Assembly: GCA_013399115.1 (NCBI GenBank)
Contig: VXAA01006455.1
Coordinates: forward strand, 105,816 to 169,815
Source of the DNA: Anseranas semipalmata
Lineage: Eukaryota; Chordata; Aves; Anseriformes; Anseranatidae
Direction of reading: 5' to 3'
DNA length: 64,000 nucleotides
Notes under the pieces: model-generated
The model's input: only the letters and a program-made list of their open reading frames with translations
Database searches by the model: none
What the model was told of the DNA's origin: nothing
In this document: positions 51,561 to 63,212 of the stretch, piece after piece
How positions within the stretch are numbered: the stretch's first letter is position 1
Layout of the letters: each line of letters starts with the position of its first letter
Translations under genes and position numbers: made by a program

Positions 51561-51688
51561 GAGCCTGAGCAACGTTGTCTGACTTCTGAGTTGCATCTAA
51601 CTTTGTATAAGGTCAGGCTTTGAACAGGGGGTTTGACCAGCCGATCTGTGCAGATCTCCTCCAGCCTAAGCTATTTTATGATTCTGTG
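51561..51688 (+). mobile_element. CR1 LINE 3' tail, diverged
   Basis: GAACAGGGGGTTTGACCAG, then CCGATCTGTGCAGATCTCCTCCAGCC and TATTTTATGATTCTGTG correspond to the avian CR1 3' end. In the consensus this region reads as a GGGGTTGGA block, GATGATCT, TCCCTTCCAACC and a terminal ATTCTGTG octamer. It is plus-oriented, with the 3' terminus at about 51688. Confidence 0.85.
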
Positions 51689-51865
51689 TACGACCTGTGT
51701 ATAGGTCTGAAATGTTAAGCTGATGGATCGCATACTTAGCAGAGTCCTTCAGAGTTCCACAGTGTAATTAAACATTTGCTGGCACTTTCAGAGAAGAAGT
51801 TTTAAATATCCAGTGTTTCCCTGTAGTAGACACTTTGAGATAGTTTAAATCTTCAAATACGAAAG

Positions 51866-52095
51866 GTAGGAGTCATCAAGTGAAAGTAATAGGAGCTAGG
51901 TTGCAAATATATAAGAGGTGGTTTTTCATGCAGCAAGGATGGGGACTGCTTGCTAAGAGAGCTAAGAGACCTTGCAATGCTGTCAGTTTATGCAGGTCCA
52001 GCAGGAGGCTGAATGAGTACCTGGAAGAAAAATCCGTGGCTGCTTCTTACACAAGCAGACTGTATCCAGCCCAGAAAGTGCCTGGGCAGACATGA
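51866..52095 (+). mobile_element. Ancient CR1/L3-like LINE 3' UTR remnant
   Basis: The blocks AGTCATCAAGTGAAAGTAAT-AGGAG, GGTGGTTTTTCATGCA, CTTGCTAAGAG, GGCTGAATGAGTACCTGGA and AGAAAAATCCGTGGCTGC occur in order. They parallel old reptile/bird CR1-type 3' UTRs, in which the element keeps a TTTTTCACGCA motif, a short spacer and a GGAGGAAAAATCC-type motif. It is plus-oriented. Both ends are eroded, and no terminal repeat is recognised. Confidence 0.7.
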
Positions 52096-53059
52096 AGTTG
52101 GGAGAGCCCTAGGAGGAAACACCCCCTGCACTTACAGAGTCTTGCTCTTGCCTCGGCCCAAGCTTAGGACTCCTTTTGGAGACCGGGTCTGTAGGTCTTT
52201 GGTCTGACTCAGGACAGCTCTGTGCTTTTCAGTAGGATTGGGCTAATAAAGCGCGATTGCGAGAGGAAGAGTTTGGGCTGCGGTGGAGGCTCCGTTGCTG
52301 GTTGTGCCACTTCCATCCTCCGCACCTCCTACGGGCACCGGAGCAGGGCAGGCACAATGTCGTCCCTCCCTCCGTGCGTTACCTTCCTCCCGCTGCCCTT
52401 CTTGGCTGCCCCAACACTCCAGATGCAGTGGGCGTGGAGTGGCAGCAGCTTTTTGGCCAGCATTGAGGCCCACATGACGTTAAGACACGCTATCCTGCAC
52501 GCTGATCATGAAAGGGCTTGTCATGGGGAACCACTCTGGATCAAGAGACCTTTAATTAACCATTGATTTTCAATTTTCCCACAGAAACTGGTATATTCTT
52601 GGCCTTTTCTGCTGTGGGATTTCCACAGAAGAGAAAGCAACTGAGCCTTTATTTCATTTCTGCAGAGCCTCACCTGATTTAAGATAATAAATGTTAATAT
52701 TCCTGAAATATCTGCTTGCTGATGATAGCAACATCGTGAAATCTAGCAACAGAACTGATAATGTTTCAAGGGGGGTTCTGTTTGTGTGGTCTAGTTAAGA
52801 ATAACTTACGAGTGACTTCTAATGAAGACAAGTGTGTAGTGGAGGTACTATGGAAATCCCAACTTACTCATAAAAATTCTAACCTTTGATAATTGATGCC
52901 AGTAATTTATTTTTCTATTTTTGCGCTGAGATTAGCACTTGCAGACAGAGAGTTAAAGTTCATAATTTACACGTGCCAGAGGCACTGGTGGGTTATGATG
53001 ACAAGCCTTTTAATGACTCTGGTAGATGTGATATTAAGCAAAGCCACTGGAAGTGCCAC

Positions 53060-53071
53060 ATGAATATTCAT
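53060..53071. promoter_or_regulatory. MORE-type POU/octamer palindrome
   Basis: ATGAATATTCAT is a perfect 12-bp palindrome of the MORE class (ATG[A/C]ATAT[T/G]CAT) bound by POU-domain dimers. The surrounding ~300 bp is repeat-free and AT-rich. Function is inferred from the motif only. Confidence 0.35.
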
Positions 53072-54424
53072 TTTAATGACATATATTGGTAGGCAAAGGA
53101 TTGCAACTCGCATGATATAGCTCTGTCTCTTAAAAATTAAATGAACATATGGTAAACCATAGGCATTTTAAAGAAGCTCCAGATAGTTCCATTACATTTG
53201 GCAGTGATGGAATTAAATAATAATGAGGAAAAAAAGAAAAGCTTTCCTTCTGTGTGTGGACTGAAACCATGATTGCATCGGTATCAAGTGTATATGATAA
53301 GTGGGAAGGGACTGCCCATACGATCTGAAATTGCTGACAGCTGTTAAAATCAGTCTTGTACCATGTGCAAAGACATTAATCATGTTGCTGACTACATCTG
53401 TTCTTGGGAAAGAGGACACGTCTTGCCTTTGAGGACAGTTACCTGGCTATAAAAGGCTTGTTTGCAATTGTTATGCAGAACAGCATGTCATCCCATTACC
53501 ACAGACTGCAAGCTTGTGATAAGAACTAATTGACTAGCAAGTCCTTATTTGCATCACATTTCTGATTCTCAGAAATCAATGAGTAACCTGAAAGTCATGA
53601 CATTGTAGAGGTCAGTGTGTGCAGATCCACCCTAGCAAGCCACAGAGTTTGATGAGCTGGAATGGTAACGGGGGGGTTGTACATTTTTTCAACTTTGATG
53701 TGCAGCACAGCCAGCTGAGGTAAGCCTGACCGAGAAGTGTTCACATAAAATCTTTTTTTCTATCTCAGAACTGGAGGCAGTGTACTCGGCTATCATCTGC
53801 TGACATTAGATGGTGATCTTCGAGTTTCTGGTAAAGTGTTGTGATGCTGAGGAAGCAAATTTAATTATTTCTGACATTGTTCTACATTGGCTAAAGAATA
53901 CAGGATTTCCATGGCAAACCTAGGAAAAGAAGAGAGTTCACTGATGGGGATGCTCTAATACTAAAACACATATGTGGAAAGACTGAGGAATACATTTTTG
54001 TTCCTGCAGAACAACCAGCCATACTTCATACTAAGTAGGATTTGTAATATGGCAATTAATCTAGATTTTCATGTTCTGCCATGCAGTGTATGGTATTCTG
54101 TGTGAATAATGAACACTTAAAAAGCCAGACATTCTACAGCAAACTTAAAATCCAGGGTTGTTGATTAAATATAATGCACTATACATACATATCATAAATG
54201 GTTTTAATACCACATGAAAGGTTTTTCTGTGCAGCTCATTTCCACAGACAGGTTGCACGGGAGAAGGAAGGTCAGTAATCATTGTTTGTGCAGCGCCTCT
54301 AAATTGTCCATTAGAGCACTTGTTAACAGTGCCATGTTTTTAAGAGGGCAAAGCTCTTTGTTTATCTCAGTTTTTGGTAATATGTTGAATGGAATATGGA
54401 ATTGAGTGAAACGAGGTAGTTGCT

Positions 54425-54700
54425 GGAGACAAGGAAGAGAAGGAAAGAGGATTGATAGAAAAGAAAGAGAAAATGGAAGTAGAAAGCTGTGTGCAAATAG
54501 AAAGAGATCAAGGCAGCTACAGGTAACTCAGGATAGGTGACAGGAAAAGCAGACTTCTGAAATTTTCTGCTTTTTTTTTTTTTTAAACAAAAGAAGTAGA
54601 ACAAAAATGAAATGAACCCCTGAAAAAATATCACCAAATACAAGAAGAAACACTGAAGATAAAATAAGGAAAAGAAAGAAGCAGAAAAGGAAAAAGTGCT
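54425..54700 (+). repeat. Purine-rich region
   Basis: Two A/G-rich stretches (about 54425-54485 and 54661-54695) flank a run of 14 T (54571-54584). It is imperfect low-complexity DNA rather than a clean repeat. Confidence 0.7.
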
Positions 54701-55378
54701 ATGGAGAAGGGTACGGCTGTGTTGTAAACAGCAGAAAATGTTGCTCTTCCTCTCCCCACTCCCCTGCCACCCCCAGACAAATGAAATGTTAACTGAAATA
54801 CCCAGTTATATGAACATTGCCTTAGGAAGAGATGCTAGAGCGAAATCTAAAAGGAAGGAGGTGAAGTAAGGGAAAGCACATATAACAGGGACATATGTAA
54901 AACTACTATGTAAGGGGCTCTGTACAGTTGCCAAAAATTAATATCTAATTATTATTTGAAACATCCTACATGGTATTGGTAGGTAAGATCCCGGCCTTAA
55001 GGTAGTGCTGTAGCCTCGGGAGTGGTAGACTCCAGGTCGTGTAAGCTCAGGCATCCTAAATGGCATTGGATGCCTTTGGGCAGTAGGAGTGTATCTTAGA
55101 GGTCATGATGTCTAACTAAAACCAATACTGCACAGATACCTGTGCGTGCATGGTGTGTGCTTGGAACATGCCAAAATCAGTGTTTATTTTGTCTAATCTT
55201 GTTCAATGCATCTGTTATGTTACATACTATTGAGCAGTTAAAGCATATATATTCAACAGTCACATGGGCACTGCATGTTTGTCAAATGTTTTAATCTGTG
55301 AACCAAATATGTGGAATTTGCAGCTAGCTCAAAGCAGTAGATAGGCATGGGTGTTTCTTTACAGGGTCTGATTTGGTG

Positions 55379-55395
55379 TTTTTTTTTTTTTTTTT
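55379..55395. repeat. Poly-T, 17 bases
   Basis: Seventeen uninterrupted T in unique sequence. Confidence 0.9.
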
Positions 55396-58300
55396 CTAGT
55401 TTAGTAAATATTCTTTTATCCTATCAGGCTGCTTGTTCTCCAAAATTGAGCAGGAATTTAAGAAAAGAAAGGAAGTTTACAGAAGATTTTGATTAAAATA
55501 AACAAAAAACAACCAGCAGCCCCAAACTCTTATCTAATTTGATATGGAGCAATACTTATGTTGTGCAATGTGCATTAAAAGGCTAGGGAAGGATGAAATG
55601 CTTTACTGCCTTCATACAAATGGCTAATGTGCACCCTAGGACAGATCTCCTTGCGTCTTGGGCCTCTTCACTTATTGCATTAATATGACCAGAAGTTATA
55701 CATTTGTTTACTATTTAAATATTTCCTCTTTAGGGAATGAAAGATTTCTGTATTAGCATTGCAGAAATTTCCTCAAAAGTGTTATAATTTTACTTACTAG
55801 GAAAATCTTTTTAATCCTGTGGACTGAGAAGAGACCAGAATATTTTCCACCTAAGTAGTTAGCCAGTATGCAATATGTACCTTAACACAATATAAATAGC
55901 CTTTATTTCTCACTGTTCATTTGTGGATTTCTTACACAAATACAGAAGTGTTCTCACCTATGTGTGTGTTACCATATATGCTTGTAGCAAAGAATGTCAT
56001 ACGTTTTCTGAACTCTACATGTGTGTGAAGCATAGGCATCTTTTTAAGCACAGCTACTGATCTTCATCAGGTCTTTGTAGAAATAATACATAATACTCTG
56101 TGAATTCTGAATATTTAAGAAATATGGAATACAGATTTTTCATTTTTTAGTGTTTTTAAAATTCACTTTATTCATTCCAGAATGAAAAGCCTGCTCCTTA
56201 AGACATAAATTCTTCTGAAGTTATGTTTGTTATAGAAAGTGTCGTGGTACGTGAACCTCTGCAGAACTCAAGCTGCTAGCCCTTCAGGAGCGTGGAGACA
56301 GGGCTCCTGCCTGTCGATGCATTGATCTGAAGGGCTTCATCATTGTTGCTTTCATGGCACATGGAAAATTCTAAAATTCCAGATGTATCTTATGGCCTTG
56401 GAGACGAAGAGGGGGAGGCCACTTCCTTGGTGCTGCTCCCATGCACTCTGCTCTTTCCAGCACTGCCATAAGAGGTTTTACTTACTAGGGAAGAGATCAG
56501 CAGTGTGTCACGTGGGCATGAACATCGTGGTATTTGAGGGGGGTTAGTGGGTAAATAGCATATAATTTCACCGCCAGCACTGTTCTGCCTTTGATTTCTG
56601 TATGGTGATCTTTGCTAGTTTGGGAGATTGAGCAGAGAGTCAGAACACACAACAGTTTTGTAATGGTAGGTGGTACAGGTCTGAGCAAGGTCTGTAGCAT
56701 GAAGCCATCTGTAGCTTCTCTCTTGAGGAGGCATGTAATGTTAAGTGGGCTTTCAGAGGACTAGGAAGAGTGAATGGGTTTTTATTTTACTTATTTTCTT
56801 TAAAAAGAGGTGCCTGATATTTGATTGTATATGCAAAATTAAACCAAATTTTAGCATATTGAAGGTTTTTGCATGACACTTCCCTGGAACAGACTGCATG
56901 TTGGGTCTATACCATAGCACTTAAGAATAGTAATGTTTCTAAATACAGGGTTTTCTACTCCACTACCTTTAGAAAAATAGTCCTTGCTTGAAAAAGGCAT
57001 ATCAATGGACAGTAATTAATGCAACAGAAAAGACAGTAAATATTTCAGTGTTAGCTAGGTCAAGTACTATTGATTTGTGTCGATCTCCTTTGAAAAAACT
57101 TTATTTGGTTCAATCCGGAGGAGGACGTGCAACTGCTTGTATGGGCAGCGGGCTGAGCACTTCAAAGGGAGCATCCATCAGCAGAGGAAAGAGGGCACCT
57201 GAGCTGCCTCATGAAGCCAGGGGGAGAGGCATCAACCTGCCTGGCTGAGGAAGGCACTCACCTTTGGTATCTTCTCAATTTTCCCACTCTGTTTCTCTGT
57301 TTACCTCTGGTGTGCTGTTAGGAAGAGTTGAGAAAGCCCTTTACATTGTCTTCAATTAAAAAAAAGAAAACCAAACCCCTCTTCCCATGGGTAACCTCAT
57401 TTTTAGCAGCTTCACAAAAGAAAGGTTTTGCCTCATCCTCTGAGCTGCCAAGGACCCTTCTGGTCCATGACTCCTGTGTAAGAGACAGAGATGATCAAAC
57501 ATTTTAAGGGACCAAAGCAGCGCTATTGTGCAGCACCATGGTGAATATTTGCATAGGAATTGTAATTCTTTCCTGCCCACTGGAGATCTCACATTGGTTC
57601 AGGAGTGCTTTCTCGGAAAACAATGTCGCGAGTTCAAATGTTTTAAACCAATGATCACCTTGTTCAAAGGATACTTTTCATTTTGCGTTCCAGACTGTGT
57701 AGGTGTAATCATTTTTTGTCAAATATGTTGATAACAATGTTTTAGAAACAAAAGGATTTGATTCTGCAGGCCTTTACTCTTTTATTCGTCCCTGTTAATT
57801 TAAGTGGATTTTTCCCCTATTCCAACTATATTAAAGATAAAATTGAACAGTTGTTTTTGATTACTGTTCATAAACGTACCAAATCTATAGTGTTTCTTAC
57901 TGAATAGATTTTGAATTCAGAATGTTCTAAAATATTAGTATTATAATCAGGTAATATCTTATCTCAAATATCCCTTTCTGTAATATGGGAGCTGGCTTCA
58001 ACTTTTGTAATACTTAAAGCTTCTGCCTTGTAAATAATGCATATGTGTTATGCCTCTATTCAGTATTCAGTCTATTGTTTTCTATTATCTTTCTTCTTTA
58101 TCCAGTCTTTCTGATGTAAAATGAGGACGATTTTGGACATATTCCCCCAGGACAAGAAAACCGTTAGTAAAATTCAATCCTCTCTCCTGCAGAAATTTGA
58201 ATATAATCTGAATACATTAAAATTAATCTTAAAAGGTAGCATACTTTGCCAAAAGGTATCAATAGTCATTATTGCACCAAGTTAAAAAGTATTTTTATGT

Positions 58301-61300
58301 CCTAGTAGTTTTCTGTTATCTTTCAACGGTCATAAGGAAAACTCAAAGAATGACTTTCAGAAGTCATTTTACAATTTATTAGAATATTAGTATAACTAAA
58401 GTTTTACTTGTTAAAAGTACGATTCTTGATAACATTTTGCAAGCCAGTGCACTGTCTGTAGTGCTGCAGCATATGTTGAGAAATGACTTCCTGGGGACGG
58501 CAAGGAGGCAGGTTCAGTTTGGATTGGTATCCAATGTACTGCTGGCTCTGAAAAATCAATGTAGTGCTTCTGCCAGGTTCTCTATTTTACAAAACAGGTC
58601 AGCTGAGAGGCACTGTGCATCCCATGGCTGTGTATGGTGTTATACATGCAGTTTTCTCAAAACTTCAACATTTTTGAAGTAAGGAGATCCTCCCCTGAGG
58701 CTCAGCGTGGCATACCATACTTGTCCAAGTGGTTCTTGTGCAGCCTTTTCAAATGAAGGCAACAAAATTTTGTGAGCAAAAATACCTACCTGTGTGAGGA
58801 TTGATAGAGTAGGTATCTAACTTTTACGCTATCAAAATGGCAATAAGAATGGAAGTGGGGAGTCAAACTGGTTTATATACCAACAAAAAGGTGAACTGAA
58901 ACAGAACAGAATGAATCCCTTTCCATTAGACTTTAAACTGCCCCAGATGTAGTAATACAAAATGGTAAGACATAAAAGTGAAACAACACAACAGAGACAG
59001 GACTGTATAACTGCAGTTTCCTGAATAAAATAGCAATAGTGACAGATTCTCATAGTCCATTATTCACAATTCAGAAGACAGCTTGCTAAATATTTTCAGT
59101 TTACAGCGTACAAACAAATCATACGCTAAAATAATTATATGTCAGACCATATGCTATCAAAGTATTATTCTGTGTAAGGGGCCTTAAAGAGTCTGTATCA
59201 CTTACTCATTTTGTAAATATGTGTTGTCATTGAAGATGAAATATATGCACAGTAAAGACAAGGACTGTGAACAGTCACGATGTGTTGCATACTGCAGTGG
59301 TAAATAATCCAGATAGTTGAGTTTACCTACTCGGGTATGCTTATCTATCATGCGTAGAGTTGTATCAAACAGCTACAGTTATGGCAGGATATCATCTCTC
59401 CCATTGGAGGTTGACATTGACTCAGTTTCCACCAGTTAAAATTTATTATGTGGAAGAGTGACTGTTTTTAAACTCATCTTATTGTTACTCAATTAATTAT
59501 TGGCTTGATACTTAGGAGTCTTGCTACTTTGCAGTAGGATCGAAATCCATACTTTTTATGATTGTAGTTCAGGCACTAGAAGTGATCGTTTTTCATCAGC
59601 TGTGAGTTTCTTCAATTTTGTGGATCAGCATGCACCCAATCATGTAGACAGAAGAAGAAAGGAAAGCAGAGCAGTGGCAGAGAAAGAGTTTCACGAGGAG
59701 GTGTAGCTCCCATGATGATGCAACAGCAGTTGCATCAGACACAACAAAACACCAGAATCATGATTTTTTAGGGCAAACTCCTGTTTTGCAACCACGGTTA
59801 CTTTTAGTAAGACTTAAGGAGTGTGTGTTTGTCTATGTGTTGGGCAGGGGTCCCACACACTGTGCAATCCTAGGTCCCAAAGTTAGTTTAGGTTCAACTG
59901 GGGCTTCTGCAGAGAAGTTGAAGCATTAGATACCTGCTTCTTTTTATTGACTTCATGGCATCAAGTAAACCAAGTATCTAATTCAGCACCTTAACATTAG
60001 ATAGTGTGGTCCTCCTTCCTGTACGTAGCTACCAAACCAACTAGACAATCTACACGTATGGTGCCTTGACTTGATTCTGTCTTAATTTAATCAAATGTGT
60101 TTGAGTTGAGTGATGGCAGAGTCGGGCCCATCAGTTACATAATATTGTTACGAGTAAGATGAGGTGGGAATTACCAAAAGCTGTTGTTTGGGTGAGTGCT
60201 GGGCTCTGTGAGAAAGCTGCTGGCAGGAGGCAGGTGGAGGGCTGGGCATCCCCTGTGCCGCCCTTGAGCAGGCACGTGGGCTCTTCCCAGCTCACATGGC
60301 AGGTGAGCCGGTGTGCACTGCACCATGGTTTTGTTGCAAGCTGTGTCTTGTTCAAACAGGTTTTGAAAAAAGACCAGAAATGGGTCTGTGTTTAGCTCCA
60401 GTGTTTCTAACCTCTGAACCTCTCCTTTCTTTTTCATCAGCTTCCTCTGAGAATTGCTGTATAGGTTCATGATCCTAAATTAACCATTCCTTCAGAGGTG
60501 AGCCATAATTAAGCTAAATAAAGCTGCTTCTGGTTTTTATCTTCTATGGTGTCTTACTGCATCTAAGATGTTAAACCCTTGCCTTTATGAAAGAAGCCCA
60601 AATGTGGAAAAATGGATATTCTTTCAACATTATGTTTACTTAAGTTCCTGAATAAATATATTTTATGAGTATAGTAAATTGCAATCTGTCTCCAGCCATA
60701 TGTAATTGGGAAATTTCCATGAGTCGCATGAATCTTTAAAGGATTTTTATTAGACAATTGAGAAATGGAGGGGAATTTTATGTATAGGATGGGAACCAGA
60801 ATTTTATAAAAAATGAAAATGCATTAAAAAGTAGTAAAAGCCAGTAATGTCTACAAAAAGCTGTTACAATATTAGGTTTTAGTTGGCATTAATTAGTGTC
60901 AAATTTAAGCATTTGGTAATTCTGGCTTCAGTTTTTCCTGTTGAAGCGTAAGCCATTTAGGTGGTGGGGGGAGACTGAAGTACTCTTGGGATGTGAGTAC
61001 CTGTCAAGGGAATACTTCGGGTGACAGTTCTGTAGTAAGGGCCTCAGTTCCTAGATGCAGGTGGGGATGTGTCTGTCCTCTGTCTCGTCTTCTCTTTTAG
61101 GCTTGTGCAAGTGTTCTCACCACAACTAGATGTGTTAAAGTGCGGTTAGAGAGGAGGAATGGATCTGATGTTTATCCACAGGCTGTAGTCACACGTCATA
61201 GATGAAGATTACAAAAGGCAGTAACCTGCATTAGAACTGCTGTGGCTGTTGTAGGTGCTGTTCCTATGAGAGAAACCATCAGACTTGGTCTTCAGCTTAT

Positions 61301-62206
61301 CTGAAAGAGGTCTTCTATGTATCAGTGCACTCGCTCATTATACAAATTGCCTCTTCATTAGGTCAAGCACATGATCCTTAGATCATCAGATCTCTTAAAC
61401 ACAAGATCAGGACTGGTGTGCTCTCTATTTGCTTAATCTAGGTTTTATTTTTCAAACAGCGAAATATAAAATGAAAATGGCCACCGAGGCATCTTTGGCT
61501 GGCCTTGCCAGCCGAGCACCCCTCAAGCCCACCTCCATTCAGCTGCTCAGCAAATGGCACTGCAGTGTTGTCATTTCCACTGGCTCCATGCTGCATGCCC
61601 TGGGCTCCCCCACTTCTGGAGAAAGGAAATAAATCTATCAGGTTCCCATCGGGGCCAGACCCAGTCTATTTGTTGTACCCAACTGGTTTGCACCAGACCA
61701 TTCCTGGCATATACCCTGTTCCTTCTATCCACCTCCAGGTATCCTTTCCCAAGACCAAAGAGCAGAATGGAAGCTCAACTGATTTCTTACTCTTATGCTG
61801 TAAAAGATGTAAGGCCCAGTATGCTAGTGTGTAGCAGTGCTTAACAGGACACAACTCTGTGTAGATATTGCATGCATGTTTATTTCAGCACATTTTATTG
61901 TTACAAATGTCCTCTAAAAATAAACCTCCACATTATTTTGAAGCATTAACAACTCTTTTTTACTTTCCCTTTTTAAATAAAGCATAAAATCAAAACAAAA
62001 AATTACCCTATTGCTATTAGAGAATTCATAGCAAAATCTCTGTGAGTGTGACAAGCTAGTAGAGCATGGAGTTTTCATTATAGAAATTATTTGATTTGAA
62101 AGTTTCATCCTGAGGTGTAGAGACAGATACCTTAAATCACAGAAGCCAAAGACAGTGTGGATTTTATAATATTTAAACTTCTGCATGTAAAACTATGCCA
62201 TCGTTG

Positions 62207-62270
62207 CTTGTAAATATGCTAAATGCCTCCTGTAGTGTCTTGTAAATATGCTAAGCACCCCCTGTAGTTA
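62207..62270 (+). repeat. 32-bp tandem duplication, two copies
   Basis: Copy 1 is 62207-62238 and copy 2 is 62239-62270. Both begin CTTGTAAATATGCTAA and carry CCTGTAGT near the end. They differ at a handful of positions, mostly in the middle. Confidence 0.85.
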
Positions 62271-62930
62271 GTTCCCCCACTACTATTATAAATGAGAGCA
62301 AAGAAAATGTATTTCTTACATTATAGCTTCTTTTCCCAGGTGTAAATCTGCTGTTTTGTTTGGTATTACGAGCTCAGCTGCTTGACTGACAGGTTTCGGA
62401 GTTTGCTGTAATTGTGAGCTGTGCTCTCAGTCGCTGTGCTTTGGAGTCAGCAGGGAATGGTACTGCATGCTATTTTTTCAAAGAAAGGGCATTACAGTGC
62501 CAACATCTAATAAATCTTGAAATCCTGAAAGCTCCCCCCCACACACCTCATTCCTCTCTTGGTATCTTTCAAATTATCTTAATGGCACAGTTACCTTTAC
62601 ATTGCAACATCATAGTCTGAGCTGCTGTAGTTATAATTGTCTTAGCACGCCCATTATAAACCTGGGTTTCTATGTGTTATTGAAAGGTTTGTAGATCTGC
62701 CTGGCAGACTGTCTATCAAATGCTGTTCTGCACTTGCTTCCTAATATTAATAACAGTAGAAAAACACTATAGGTAGAAACAGAGAAAATTATTTCCAGTA
62801 AAACCTAGTTAAAAACCATGAAAGAAGGGTTGATATATAAATGCTGCATTGGTTAAATGATGCCAGAGCTATCACTGGCCAGCCACAATGGGACAAAGCT
62901 GTCCTGGAAAGTGTTTGTGTGGTACAGAGC
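62271..62930. other. Non-coding DNA, nothing specific seen
   Basis: AT-rich unique sequence with no gene, repeat or motif that I can support. Confidence 0.6.
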
Positions 62931-63212
62931 CCGAGCAGTGCCGCAGGTGTGCCTGACTGCAAGGGGCTGCCTCGCAGTGCATTGAGCCCGCTGACTGCAG
63001 CGTCCCTGTGCCCCAGCCTGCGCTGCCTCCATGGTCTGGCCGCGAGAGCCCTCTCCTGACTCGGGCACCTGGGAGGGCTCTGCTCAGGACACCCCGGTTA
63101 CACGCGGGCTCCTCTGAGGGAGGTTCAGGATGAGCACGATGAGCCCTGAGCGGGTTCCTCGGTTTGCAGAAGGAGGTCTTTCCAAGCCCACAGCGATGAA
63201 ATCAGTTTCGCT
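62931..63212. promoter_or_regulatory. CpG-rich patch, possible regulatory element
   Basis: About 17 CpG in about 280 bp in an AT-rich setting. It is smaller and less dense than the islands at 41.8 and 47.1 kb. Overlapping open frames on both strands are short and unrecognised. Confidence 0.35.

Larger units (their letters stand above)
52096..62206. other. Non-coding DNA, no recognised gene
   Basis: No gene is recognised in about 10 kb. A GC-rich patch at 52245-52480 has moderate CpG content and open frames in several registers. 52870-53170 looks like a conserved non-coding block and holds a POU-type palindrome. A purine-rich area lies at 54425-54700. A hairpin with 8-bp arms lies at 55049-55075. 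The remainder is AT-rich unique DNA. Confidence 0.6.

Noticed and set aside
61468..61632. Short frame with a good start context (AAAATGGCC)
   Set aside because: Only about 50 codons, with no recognised protein, promoter or splice partner.
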